From positions 1-64,000 of the forward strand of contig JBPOJE010000013.1 in the NCBI GenBank assembly GCA_052033935.1: a stretch of 64,000 bases of DNA, given 5' to 3'. The translations under genes and the position numbers were made by a program. The notes below the pieces were generated by a model, which was not told the DNA's origin, made no database searches, and worked only from the letters and a program-made list of their open reading frames with translations. Source of the stretch: JAGVUD01 sp052033935 (GTDB taxonomy: Bacteria > Armatimonadota > UBA5829 > DSUL01). Below are positions 44,504-52,447 of the stretch, piece after piece (the stretch's first letter is position 1; every line of letters begins with the position of its first letter).

Positions 44504-45559
44504 CTAACGGGCCATCGGCAACAGCGACGTGATATCCTTCGCGATTACGAGCACGATGATGACAGCGAGCACGGCCAGCCCGAACGTCAGCGCGGCGTTC
44601 TGCGCCCGCGTGCTCAGCTTCCGCCCCCGCCCCGCCTCAACCAGAAGCAGAAGGATATGCCCGCCATCCAGCACCGGAATCGGTAGCAGATTCAGCACCG
44701 CGAAGTTCAGGCTCAGTCCGGCCGTCAGAATCACCAGGTGCGCAATACCGCTCTCGGCCGCCTGGTGCGTGGCGTTGATGATCGCTATCGGCCCGCCGGC
44801 CTCCTTCGCGATGCGCTTCGAGAACACGACCGACAGGAGCTGCTTCACCAGGTTGTAGCTCAGGATCGTGCCCTTCTCGATGGACTCGGCGAATCCGACC
44901 CGCTTCAGGCTGGGGCTCGGGTTGAAGCCCAGCTTGCCGACGGTGAGGGGCTTGCCCCCGCCTTTCGGATCGGGGATCTCCGTCGGACGGGGCGTTCCGT
45001 AGAGGGTGACCGAGCTCTTCTCGCGCGTGACGACCACCGGGACCCGCTTGCCGGGGTTCGCCTCGATGGCCTTCATCATCTCCTCGCCCGTGCGTATTGG
45101 TTTCCCCGCGATGGAGACGATCTGGTCACCGACTTTCAGGCCCATCTCGGCTGCGGGCGTGCCGGCAATGACGTTGCTGACTTCGGCTTTCGGGCCGCCG
45201 AGCGGCAGCCCTACCGTCATGCCGAGCGAGCAGAACAGAACGTAGGCGAACAAGAAGCTCGCCAGCGGGCCCGCGAAGATGACGAGCATCCTCTTCCAGA
45301 CCGACTGTGCGTTGAACCCGTCCGGCGGGCTCTCCTCGCCCGGATCCATTCCGGCGATCCGCACGAACCCGCCCGCTGGGATAGGCCGGAGGTTGTACTC
45401 CGTTCCCCCACGAGTGAGAAGGGTCAGCTTCTTTGTGCCGAAGCCGACCGCAAACTCCTCCACCCGCATCCCGGTCGCCTTGGCGGCGAGACAGTGTCCC
45501 AGCTCGTGGGCTACGACGAGGGCTATTATGACAGCGATTACGCTCAGTACTGGTATCAA
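44504..45559 (-). CDS. rseP: RIP metalloprotease RseP (site-2 protease)
   Basis: 351 residues from a TTG start with GGGAG 11 bases upstream. Zinc site HELGH in IALVVAHELGHCLAAKATGM, a PDZ domain in the middle (AAEMGLKVGDQIVSIAGKPI), and the third metal ligand in NLLPIPVLDGGHILLLLVEA. It cleaves membrane-anchored substrates such as anti-sigma factors. It is in the rpsB-ispG block, between dxr (110-base gap) and ispG. Confidence 0.93.
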   Translation of the reverse strand: MIPVLSVIAVIIALVVAHELGHCLAAKATGMRVEEFAVGFGTKKLTLLTRGGTEYNLRPIPAGGFVRIAGMDPGEESPPDGFNAQSVWKRMLVIFAGPLASFLFAYVLFCSLGMTVGLPLGGPKAEVSNVIAGTPAAEMGLKVGDQIVSIAGKPIRTGEEMMKAIEANPGKRVPVVVTREKSSVTLYGTPRPTEIPDPKGGGKPLTVGKLGFNPSPSLKRVGFAESIEKGTILSYNLVKQLLSVVFSKRIAKEAGGPIAIINATHQAAESGIAHLVILTAGLSLNFAVLNLLPIPVLDGGHILLLLVEAGRGRKLSTRAQNAALTFGLAVLAVIIVLVIAKDITSLLPMAR

Positions 45560-45669
45560 GGGCTATTGAACTCCCTGCTTCCCGGCTCGGGACAAACACC
45601 GCTGCCCCGGCTCCACCGCCCACGGCTACAGTTTACCACTGCCGGAATACTTCCGCAGAGCGGCGTGGG

Positions 45670-46887
45670 TCAAAGCGCGCGCATGCGCCGCACGCACGCC
45701 GCGGCTCGCTCGCGCGCCCACCTGTCACTTTCAACAACGGTGTCAAGACCGGGGTTCGCGCGGACTTCCGCGCTGTCCATAACTTCGGCCACAACATCCG
45801 CTATCTTAAGGAATCCTATCTCACCCGCCAGAAACGCTTCCACTGCGATGTCGTCCGCCGCGCACATAATCGCGGGCATCGTGCCTCCCGCAGTGGCCGC
45901 CTGCCTTGCCAGATGCAGGCAGGGGAACCTGTCCTCGTCCGGTGCCCGAAACTCCAGCGGCCCGCAGGTGAGCAAATCCAGCTTCGGCAACCCCGTATCG
46001 GGGCGCTCGGGGTAGAGTAGCGCATACTGAATGGGCAGCCGCATGTCCGGCAGCCCGAGTTGCGCCTTGACACTGCCATCGCCGAACCGAACAAGCGAGT
46101 GGACAATGCTCTTCGGGTGAATCACCACCTCTACCCGGGCAGCCTCGACGCCGAACAGGGCTTCGGCTTCGAGAATCTCGAGACCCTTGTTCATCAGTGT
46201 CGCTGAGTCCACGGTGATCTTGCGGCCCATCTTCCAGGTGGGATGGTCGAGCGCCCTCTCGGGGGTTATGGCAGCCATCTCTTCGAGCGTGGCGTTCGCG
46301 AACGGCCCCCCGGACGCGGTGAGGATGATGCGGTCAATGCCCCCTTCGGGTTCACCGGCGAGACACTGGAAGATCGCGGACTGCTCGCTGTCAACCGGCA
46401 GCATCATCGCGCCTCCGGCCTTCAGAGCCTCCCGCACGATCTGCCCCGCCGCGACCAGCACCTCTTTGCTGGCAATGCCGATGTTCTTGCCCGTGCGCGC
46501 GGCGGCAAGCGTGGGCGCAAGCCCTGCGAAACCCTGCACCGCCACCACGACCGTGTGAACAGCTTCAGCGGATGCCGCCTCCGCAAGGCCCTGATCTCCC
46601 CACAGAACCCGCGCGCTGCTGTCCGTCAGCCGCGCTTCCAGCTCCCGCGCGCCCTGTTCTGTCCCCGCAACCACCACTTTCGGGAGAAACTCCCGCGCCT
46701 GCTGGGCCAGAAGCGCGATATTCGACCCGCCGGAGAGACTGTGGATACGAGCGCGGCCATCGAGACGCCGGACGACATCCAGCACCTGTGTGCCGACAGA
46801 CCCCGTGCTCCCCAGCACGCTGATGGCGCGGGGCGCCCCGGCGTCCCACGGGCGGTGCTTCCCGAGAGAGGGCGAGGTGGACTTCAC
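45670..46887 (-). CDS. dxr: 1-deoxy-D-xylulose 5-phosphate reductoisomerase
   Basis: 405 residues from a GTG that overlaps uppS (GTGA). NADPH-binding GSTGSVGTQVLDVVRR at the N-terminus. Substrate and metal residues lie in VDSEQSAIFQCL, TASGGPFANATLEEM, HPTWKMGRKITVDSATLMNKG and EAEALFGVEAARVEVVIHPK. It makes MEP from DXP, the committed step of the MEP pathway, shared with ispG in this cluster. Confidence 0.96.
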   Translation of the reverse strand: MKSTSPSLGKHRPWDAGAPRAISVLGSTGSVGTQVLDVVRRLDGRARIHSLSGGSNIALLAQQAREFLPKVVVAGTEQGARELEARLTDSSARVLWGDQGLAEAASAEAVHTVVVAVQGFAGLAPTLAAARTGKNIGIASKEVLVAAGQIVREALKAGGAMMLPVDSEQSAIFQCLAGEPEGGIDRIILTASGGPFANATLEEMAAITPERALDHPTWKMGRKITVDSATLMNKGLEILEAEALFGVEAARVEVVIHPKSIVHSLVRFGDGSVKAQLGLPDMRLPIQYALLYPERPDTGLPKLDLLTCGPLEFRAPDEDRFPCLHLARQAATAGGTMPAIMCAADDIAVEAFLAGEIGFLKIADVVAEVMDSAEVRANPGLDTVVESDRWARERAAACVRRMRAL

Positions 46888-47651
46888 TTCTGGCCTGGCG
46901 GGGTGGGAACGCCGCCGAACTTGCGCACGCGGCCCTGGTGGTCCGCAATCGCCTTCAGGAAGTCAGCCTCTCCGAAATCAGGCCACAGCACCGGAGTAAC
47001 GTGAATCTCGGAGTAAGCGATCTGCCACAGCAGAAAGTTGGAGACGCGCATCTCGGCCGCCGTGCGAATTAGCAGGTCGGGGTCGGGCAGGTCAGGCTGA
47101 TACAGGAACTGTGAGACCAGTTCCTCGTCTATCGCCTCCGGAGAAAGCTCGCCGGAGGCGGCCCGCCGGGCGATATTTTGCACCGCATCCGTGATCTCCG
47201 CGCGGCCCCCGTAGTTCACCGCAAGCGTCAGGATGATGCCGGGGTTGTTCTTCGTGATCTCGACGTCGGTAAGCAGCGCCTCGCGGACGAAATCGGGGAG
47301 GCCCTCCATGCGCCCGCTCACGCGCAGCTGGACGCCCTCATCGGTGAGCCTGCGAAGTTCTCTGTGAGCCGCCGTGGCGATGAGGCGCATGATGCCCGCC
47401 ACCTCGTCCTTCGGGCGGCGCCAGTTCTCGGCCGAAAAAGTATAGAGCGTCAGCGCGCGTACGCCAGCTTCCGCCGCCACGCGGACGATGCGGGAAACGG
47501 TCCGGTAGCCCCGGCGGTGCCCCTCCAGCCGGGGCAGCCCGCGCTGCTGGGCCCACCTTCCATTGCCGTCCATAATGATGGCGACGTGCCCGGGAATCCT
47601 GTCCGGATCCACTCCGGCGCTCGTCAGCTTTCTGCGCTGGTTGTCGGGCAA
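46884..47651 (-). CDS. uppS: Isoprenyl transferase / undecaprenyl diphosphate synthase
   Basis: 255 residues from a TTG with AGGAG upstream. The signature PGHVAIIMDGNGRWAQQRGLP is present, with GHRRGYRTVSRIVRVAAEAG, LTLYTFSAENWRRP, and the late LPDPDLLIRTAAEMRVSNFLLWQIAYSE. It makes the C55 carrier for peptidoglycan. It overlaps dxr and lies 66 bases after frr. Confidence 0.96.
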   Translation of the reverse strand: MPDNQRRKLTSAGVDPDRIPGHVAIIMDGNGRWAQQRGLPRLEGHRRGYRTVSRIVRVAAEAGVRALTLYTFSAENWRRPKDEVAGIMRLIATAAHRELRRLTDEGVQLRVSGRMEGLPDFVREALLTDVEITKNNPGIILTLAVNYGGRAEITDAVQNIARRAASGELSPEAIDEELVSQFLYQPDLPDPDLLIRTAAEMRVSNFLLWQIAYSEIHVTPVLWPDFGEADFLKAIADHQGRVRKFGGVPTPPGQK

Positions 47652-47717
47652 GCGGCTCTCCTCGCATGCGGGCGCCGCCGGGGGCGCCTGACATTTTGGG
47701 TCAAGAGCGGCAGGCGC

Positions 47718-48275
47718 TCAGACCTCCAGCAGCTCGGCTTCTTTGTGTTTCTGAAGCCGGTCTATCTCCTCGATGTATTTGTCCGTGAGCTTCTGCACCT
47801 GATCCTGCGTGCGGCGCGAGTCGTCCTCGGATATCTCCGACGCCTTCTCCTGATGCTTCAGTTTTTCATTCACGTCGCGGCGGATGTTCCGGATGGCCAC
47901 CCGGTGATCTTCAGCCTTTTTGTGAAGCTGCTTGATCATCTCCCTGCGCCGCTCTTCGGTTAGGTAAGGGATGTTGAGACGCACGACATTGCCGTCGTTC
48001 GCCGGTGTGATCCCCAGATCGGAGGCCATAATCGCCTTTTCGATCATCGCGATGGTCTGTTTGTCCCACGGCGCGATTACAATCTGCCTGGGCTCGGGCA
48101 CGCTTACCGCGCCAAGCTGGTTGATCGGCATCGGGGTGCCATGGTAGTCCACCATAATATGATCGAGCAGCGCCGGGTTGCCCCGGCCCGTCCGCAGCGT
48201 CTGGAAATCCTCCTGCGCCACTTCCACAGTGCTCTTCATCCGGTACTCAGCGTCTTTCAGAATTTCAGCGGTCAA
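47718..48275 (-). CDS. frr: Ribosome recycling factor
   Basis: 185 residues, the family length. It begins LTAEILKDAEYRMKSTVEVA, has the conserved RTGRGNPALLDHIMVDYHGT and the hinge PEPRQIVIAPWDKQTI, and ends with QDQVQKLTDKYIEEIDRLQKHKEAELLEV. It splits terminated ribosomes with EF-G. The TTG start overlaps the pyrH stop (TTGA), with AAGGAG six bases upstream. Confidence 0.97.
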   Translation of the reverse strand: MTAEILKDAEYRMKSTVEVAQEDFQTLRTGRGNPALLDHIMVDYHGTPMPINQLGAVSVPEPRQIVIAPWDKQTIAMIEKAIMASDLGITPANDGNVVRLNIPYLTEERRREMIKQLHKKAEDHRVAIRNIRRDVNEKLKHQEKASEISEDDSRRTQDQVQKLTDKYIEEIDRLQKHKEAELLEV

Positions 48276-49000
48276 GGTACGCTCCTTCCAACATAAGTGC
48301 CTATGTCATCCCGAAGAACCGCGTCCCGGATGTTTCCGGGCTGCGTGATGTTGAATACAACAATCGGCAGGTTGTTCTCTTGGCAAAGCGTAAACGCCGT
48401 AAGGTCCATAATGCGGAGGCCACGGGTAATGGCCTCCATATAGTCTATGCGCTCGAACTTCGCGGCGTTGGGGTTCTTGCGCGGGTCGCAGTCGTACACG
48501 CCGTCCACGTTGGTTCCCTTCAGCACCGCCTCGGCGCCTATCTCCACAGCGCGCAGCGCGGCGGCGGTGTCGGTAGTAAAGTACGGGTTGCCCGTTCCCG
48601 CCGCCAGAATCACCACCCGCCCTTTTTCGAGGTGGCGGATGGCGCGCCTACGGATGTACGGCTCGGCGACCTGCGCCATGTTGATCGCGGTCTGAACCCG
48701 GGTGTCCACTCCATGCTGTTCCAGGACACCCTGAAGGGCCAGCGCGTTCACGACCGTCGCCAGCATCCCCATGTAGTCGCCGGACGCGCGGTCAAAGCCG
48801 GCGCTGGCGGCCTGCTCGCCGCGGATGATGTTTCCACCACCCACGACGATAGCCACATCCACGCCGTTCTCGCGCAGGGCTTTGATCTCCTTCGCGATGC
48901 CCCCCAGGAAGTCGAAGTCCAGGCCGCTCTGCTGGCAGCCCGAAAACGACTCCCCCGAGAGCTTCAACAGCACTCGTTTCCACCGGCGCTGTCCGGTCAC
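48272..49000 (-). CDS. pyrH: UMP kinase
   Basis: 242 residues from a GTG. WKRVLLKLSGESF at the N-terminus is the phosphate-binding lysine segment of the amino-acid-kinase fold. It is followed by DVAIVVGGGNIIRG, GDYMGMLATVVNALALQ, VVILAAGTGNPYFTTDTAAALRAVE, and KGTNVDGVYDCDP. It converts UMP to UDP. It abuts tsf and overlaps frr. Confidence 0.96.
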   Translation of the reverse strand: MTGQRRWKRVLLKLSGESFSGCQQSGLDFDFLGGIAKEIKALRENGVDVAIVVGGGNIIRGEQAASAGFDRASGDYMGMLATVVNALALQGVLEQHGVDTRVQTAINMAQVAEPYIRRRAIRHLEKGRVVILAAGTGNPYFTTDTAAALRAVEIGAEAVLKGTNVDGVYDCDPRKNPNAAKFERIDYMEAITRGLRIMDLTAFTLCQENNLPIVVFNITQPGNIRDAVLRDDIGTYVGRSVP

Positions 49001-49633
49001 CTAGGAGGCAGCCTCCTCCGCGCCGGGCTGAGCTTCGGCCTCGCCCACCGACCAGCGGATGAAGCGTTTCACTTCGATCTTCTCGCCGATCTTGCCGACA
49101 ACCTCGGTGACAAGCTGCTTGATGGTCTGGCCTTCATCCTGAATGAACGGCTGGTCCATCAGCACTTTCTCGGCGAAGAACTGCTTCTCGAGCCGTCCCT
49201 CGACGATCTTCTCCAGCGCGGCGGCGGGCTTGCCCTGCTCCTCGGCCCACGCCTTGTGCACGGCGCGCTCCCGCTCGATCTCCTGCGCCGGAACCTCCTC
49301 GCGGCACAGATACACGGGGCGCGTCCAAGCGATGTGCATCGCGAGCTTGTGCGCTAGGTCCTTGAAGTCGTCGTTCTTTGCGACAAACGGCGTCTCACAC
49401 CCGAGTTCGAGCATCACGGCGATCTGTCCGCCGGTGTGAACGTAGGTCTCGATGATACCTTCCGACGCCTGCCGGTCCTGCCGCTTGGCGGCCACGGCCT
49501 GTCCCTTCTGCCGAAGGAGGTCGGTCGCCTTGTCGAAGTCGCCGCCGGTCTCCTCCAGGGCCCGCTTGCAGTCCATCATTCCCGCTCCGGTGGACTCGCG
49601 GAGTGCTTTCACGGTTGCAGCATCAATTGCCAA
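49001..49633 (-). CDS. tsf: Elongation factor Ts (short form)
   Basis: 210 residues from a TTG with GGAG eight bases upstream. It has the UBA-like N-terminus VKALRESTGAGMMDCKRALEETGGD and the core FVAKNDDFKDLAHKLAMHIAW. The family usually has about 200 residues in short forms and 280 in E. coli. It is the nucleotide exchange factor of EF-Tu. The last 15 residues are Glu/Ala-rich. The stop is adjacent to the pyrH GTG. Confidence 0.95.
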   Translation of the reverse strand: MAIDAATVKALRESTGAGMMDCKRALEETGGDFDKATDLLRQKGQAVAAKRQDRQASEGIIETYVHTGGQIAVMLELGCETPFVAKNDDFKDLAHKLAMHIAWTRPVYLCREEVPAQEIERERAVHKAWAEEQGKPAAALEKIVEGRLEKQFFAEKVLMDQPFIQDEGQTIKQLVTEVVGKIGEKIEVKRFIRWSVGEAEAQPGAEEAAS

Positions 49634-49728
49634 GTCTGAATCTCCGATTCCTTTGTAAACCTGAAGCAGCCGTCACGCGCAGGCTGCTCCGTTATGGTGT
49701 TTCAGTCGAATGCGAAATGCGTCCGGCG

Positions 49729-50715
49729 CTATTCGGCCGCGGCTTCCGGCGCGTCAGCGGAAGGTTCCTCCGGCGCGGCTTCGGCCTTGGGCTTGCGGGC
49801 CCGCGGCTTCTTCTCGGGAACCGCCGCTTCGGCGGCGGCAGGATCCGGCTCAACGGCAGGAGCGGCCGCTTCTTCGGCTGCCGGCTCGGCCTTCACGGCT
49901 TCGGCCTTGGGGGAGGCCTCTTCGGGCTTCTCCGCGGCCGCAGGCTCACCGGTAAACTCCGCAACCTCCTCGGCGGTCGCTTCGGTGGGCTCGGCTTCCT
50001 CTTCCAGTGGCTCCACGTCCTCGCCCTGCCACTCGATCTGCTTGACCTCGACAACGGCTTCACTCATCTTCTGGCACATCAGCTTGATGGCGCGGATGGC
50101 GTCGTCGTTGCCCGGAATCACCCAGTCCACCTCATCGGGATCACAGTTCGTGTCCACGATCGCGACGACCGGGATCTCGAGCTTGCGGGCTTCAGCAAGC
50201 GCGATGCGCTCTTTCTTGAGGTCCACAATGAAGATAGCCCCGGGAAGCTCGGGCATGTCTTTGATGCCGCCGAGATACCGCTCCAGGCGCTCCTTCTCCT
50301 CGCGCAGCAGGCTGGCTTCTTTCTTGGTGAGCTTGTCGAAGCCGCCCTCGGCGTCCAGCGTCGTCAGTTCGTTCAGCCGGGCAATGCGGTCCTTGATGGT
50401 GCGGTAGTTTGTGAGCATGCCGCCGAGCCAGCGCTGGTTCACCCAGTACTGGCGGCACTTGCGGGCGGCTTCCTCCACCGCGTCCTGCGCCTGCTTCTTG
50501 GTGCCGACGAACAGGATGGGCTTGTCTTCGGTGGCGACCTGCTGTATGAACGAGCGGGCTTCCTCGAAGAGCTTCAGCGTCTGGTGGAGATCAATAATGT
50601 AGATACCGTTGCGTCCCCCGTAGATGTAGCGCTTCATCTTGGGGTTCCAGCGGTTCGTGCGGTGACCGAAGTGAACTCCTGCTTCGAGGAGCTCCTTCAT
50701 TGTGATACTCGCCAA
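49729..50715 (-). CDS. rpsB: 30S ribosomal protein S2 with long acidic C-terminal extension
   Basis: 328 residues from a TTG six bases after GGAGG; this start gives the normal beginning (M)ASITMKELLEAGVHFGH. The S2 body covers about residues 1-230 (NPKMKRYIYGGRNGIYIIDL, NQRWLGGMLTNYRTI, PVVAIVDTNCDPDEVDWVIP). The last 95 or so residues are a low-complexity tail of Ala, Glu and Pro with a basic patch KKPRARKPK. S2 alone is about 230-250 residues. The tail is presumably disordered and surface-exposed. It heads the rpsB-tsf-pyrH-frr cluster. Confidence 0.95.
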   Translation of the reverse strand: MASITMKELLEAGVHFGHRTNRWNPKMKRYIYGGRNGIYIIDLHQTLKLFEEARSFIQQVATEDKPILFVGTKKQAQDAVEEAARKCRQYWVNQRWLGGMLTNYRTIKDRIARLNELTTLDAEGGFDKLTKKEASLLREEKERLERYLGGIKDMPELPGAIFIVDLKKERIALAEARKLEIPVVAIVDTNCDPDEVDWVIPGNDDAIRAIKLMCQKMSEAVVEVKQIEWQGEDVEPLEEEAEPTEATAEEVAEFTGEPAAAEKPEEASPKAEAVKAEPAAEEAAAPAVEPDPAAAEAAVPEKKPRARKPKAEAAPEEPSADAPEAAAE

Positions 50716-51067
50716 GTTTTTCCTCCGATTTGGTTCCTGGCCGCGCGGGCGCAAAGCCTGGGCGGCGGCGTTGTTCCGCTTCGTCCCGGTCAGCGCCGGA
50801 CTCCCCGGGAGGGCAGGCCGGACCCGCCGACAGGTCAGCAGGACTGAGTAATAGGCCGCGGCCCCGAAAGGCCGCAATCCAGCAAAGGACTTTAACACAA
50901 ACACAGCCCGCCGCGCAAGGTATCAGGGGTGTCCGGCATGGGCGACAGGTCTGGCCCGGAGGCGGCTTTCGATGTCCGGCATCTCTGGTGCCGGACTGTT
51001 TGTCCGCAGGAGCTCTGCTCCCCATCCCGTCCGGCGAGCTAATCGCTGCAGTGATGGATTGCACATC
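50716..51067. other. rpsB leader and intergenic region
   Basis: Non-coding between rpsB (minus) and the first repeat copy. On the minus strand it forms the rpsB leader, with GC-rich inverted segments (for example CGGCCTTTCGGGGCCG near 50860-50875) that could be an autoregulatory leader for S2. No specific r-protein motif was recognised. A region near 50890-50905, GTTAAAG, might be a -10-like site. No plus-strand gene seen. Confidence 0.35.
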
Positions 51068-51176
51068 CTCGATGGGGGTGAGATTCCTCACCCCCCAGAC
51101 CTTCATTCGTCCCGCCATGCCACACAGGGGACACAGGTCCCGGGAGAACGCCCCAAGCGTGAGGCATCTCACGCTC
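51068..51176 (+). repeat. Structured direct repeat, copy 1
   Basis: About 109 bases, near-identical in most of its length to 53901-54020. Three potential hairpins: GGGGGTGAG-ATTC-CTCACCCCC, GGGAC-ACAG-GTCCC and AGCGTGAG-GCAT-CTCACGCT. The sequence starts CTCGATGGGG and ends CTCACGCTCG. Copy 2 has an 11-base insertion relative to it. It lies in an intergenic region before the HEPN pair. Could be a mobile palindromic element or a structured RNA. Confidence 0.7.
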
Positions 51177-51365
51177 GTTCGGCCAGAACGCCTCACCGTG
51201 TCATCCTGAGCGGGGGCCCGTTCTTACGGGCCCAAGTCGTAGGATCTCGAACCTCTCGCGGCCCGCGCCAGGAGTGCCAGAGCGTGGCATCAGGCATGAC
51301 GCGTGGTGTATCATGTGATGGGAACCACGTCAAAACAGACGTCCGCAGTGCGCTCGGAGAACGGT

Positions 51366-51776
51366 ATGATCGTAACAGTCAATCGGAACCCTCTTATACG
51401 CGACGGCGTTCGGAAGCTCGTTGACGCTCATCGCAATCGTCAGGAGCAGTCAACGCGCCTTGCCATCTGGTATGATACATCCAGCCTGACCAATGTGCGG
51501 CTGTTTGAGGTTATCGAGGACTGGCCTGTAGATGCCGAGGATCCCATCACGGAGGCCGTTTTTGGGCCAACTGTCGGGCTTCCCCTTCCGAGCGGTGGCG
51601 CGCTGTTTTTGGCCTTGACCAGCCCGGCGGGGGCCACGTTGGCCGTCGAGCAGTCTGTGCCTGTCATCCAGGATATCCGGGACGCTTTCGGTGATGGCAA
51701 CGCCGAGGTCATTCATGAAGACGGTACTCAGGAAATGATGGAACTCGTTGCACAACTCGCCGTCGGCCGTCGCTGA
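51366..51776 (+). CDS. Hypothetical protein upstream of HEPN protein
   Basis: 136 residues from ATG 51366 with GGAG six bases upstream. It has the block STRLAIWYDTSSLTNVRLFE, a VEQSVPVIQDI segment and an acidic centre. There is no signal peptide, membrane segment or recognised family. Its 3' end overlaps the HEPN gene's TTG start by 29 bases, suggesting translational coupling. It may be the antitoxin or regulatory partner, but nucleotidyltransferase (MNT) motifs are absent. Confidence 0.6.
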   Translation: MIVTVNRNPLIRDGVRKLVDAHRNRQEQSTRLAIWYDTSSLTNVRLFEVIEDWPVDAEDPITEAVFGPTVGLPLPSGGALFLALTSPAGATLAVEQSVPVIQDIRDAFGDGNAEVIHEDGTQEMMELVAQLAVGRR

Positions 51777-52278
51777 CCACAACCAGGCGGCGGCATATCG
51801 CCGTCAGGCCGAGGCCGACATCAGGGCCGCTGAGTTTCTGCTTCAGCAGTACTCCCCGGCGATTGCCCAGGCGCTGTCGTGCGCACAGCATGCGGGTGAG
51901 AAGATTCTCAAAGCCCTTTTCGCCGCTCTTGGAATCGAAGTGCACCACGATCATCGCACACGAAATCTCCTGGGCGTCATCGAGCACTCTCCGCAGCTTT
52001 CCATGGGCGCTCCTGAGGCAGAGCGTGTGCAGGCGGCATTGTCACGGTTGCCGCGGACAATTCTCGCAACTTCGGACCAGCTACTTCCGAGCCGAGTTCG
52101 GGCTACCCCAAACTCCGAGTATCCGTGGCAAGCAAACTCCGCTGCCTGGCTGGCGCCGTGCGATCCCACCGTTCTTCCCCCGGATGCCGTAACGAGGATC
52201 TGCGACGCGATACGGCGGATGGTGGATGAGCTTGGCTTGGAGGTCGCTGTGCTTGGTCTTCAGCCCCGGTCGCCGTAG
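51748..52278 (+). CDS. HEPN domain protein
   Basis: About 176 residues; the start is a TTG with no strong site, so the true start may differ by a few codons. The HEPN four-helix core is YRRQAEADIRAAEFLLQQ, AIAQALSCAQHAGEKILKALFAAL, followed by HHDHRTRNLLGVIEH. The R-x4-6-H nuclease motif is not clearly seen at the usual place. The C-terminal SEYPWQANSAAW resembles the end of the family's typical R/YP region. HEPN proteins are often RNA-cleaving toxins or nucleotide-transferase partners. It lies in the repeat-flanked segment. Confidence 0.7.
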   Translation: MHNSPSAVADHNQAAAYRRQAEADIRAAEFLLQQYSPAIAQALSCAQHAGEKILKALFAALGIEVHHDHRTRNLLGVIEHSPQLSMGAPEAERVQAALSRLPRTILATSDQLLPSRVRATPNSEYPWQANSAAWLAPCDPTVLPPDAVTRICDAIRRMVDELGLEVAVLGLQPRSP

Positions 52279-52447
52279 TGGTCTTGTGGTCTGGCGGAGG
52301 TGGAAACTGCACCCGCCTGCCGATTGCGATAGAGATTGCGATTTCCTGCTTGACCCAATGCCGCCCGTCTGATAGTATTGGATGTCCTCGGCCGCTGCAG
52401 AGCAAGTTCTCTGCGTCGTATAGGCCTTGGAGAGAAAGGTAGCAGAT

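Noticed and set aside
51218..51236. GGGCCCGT-TCTT-ACGGGCCC hairpin as a terminator
   Set aside because: No T-run follows and no gene ends just before it; the surrounding CATCCTGAGC...AGGATCTCG resembles a common dispersed repeat.
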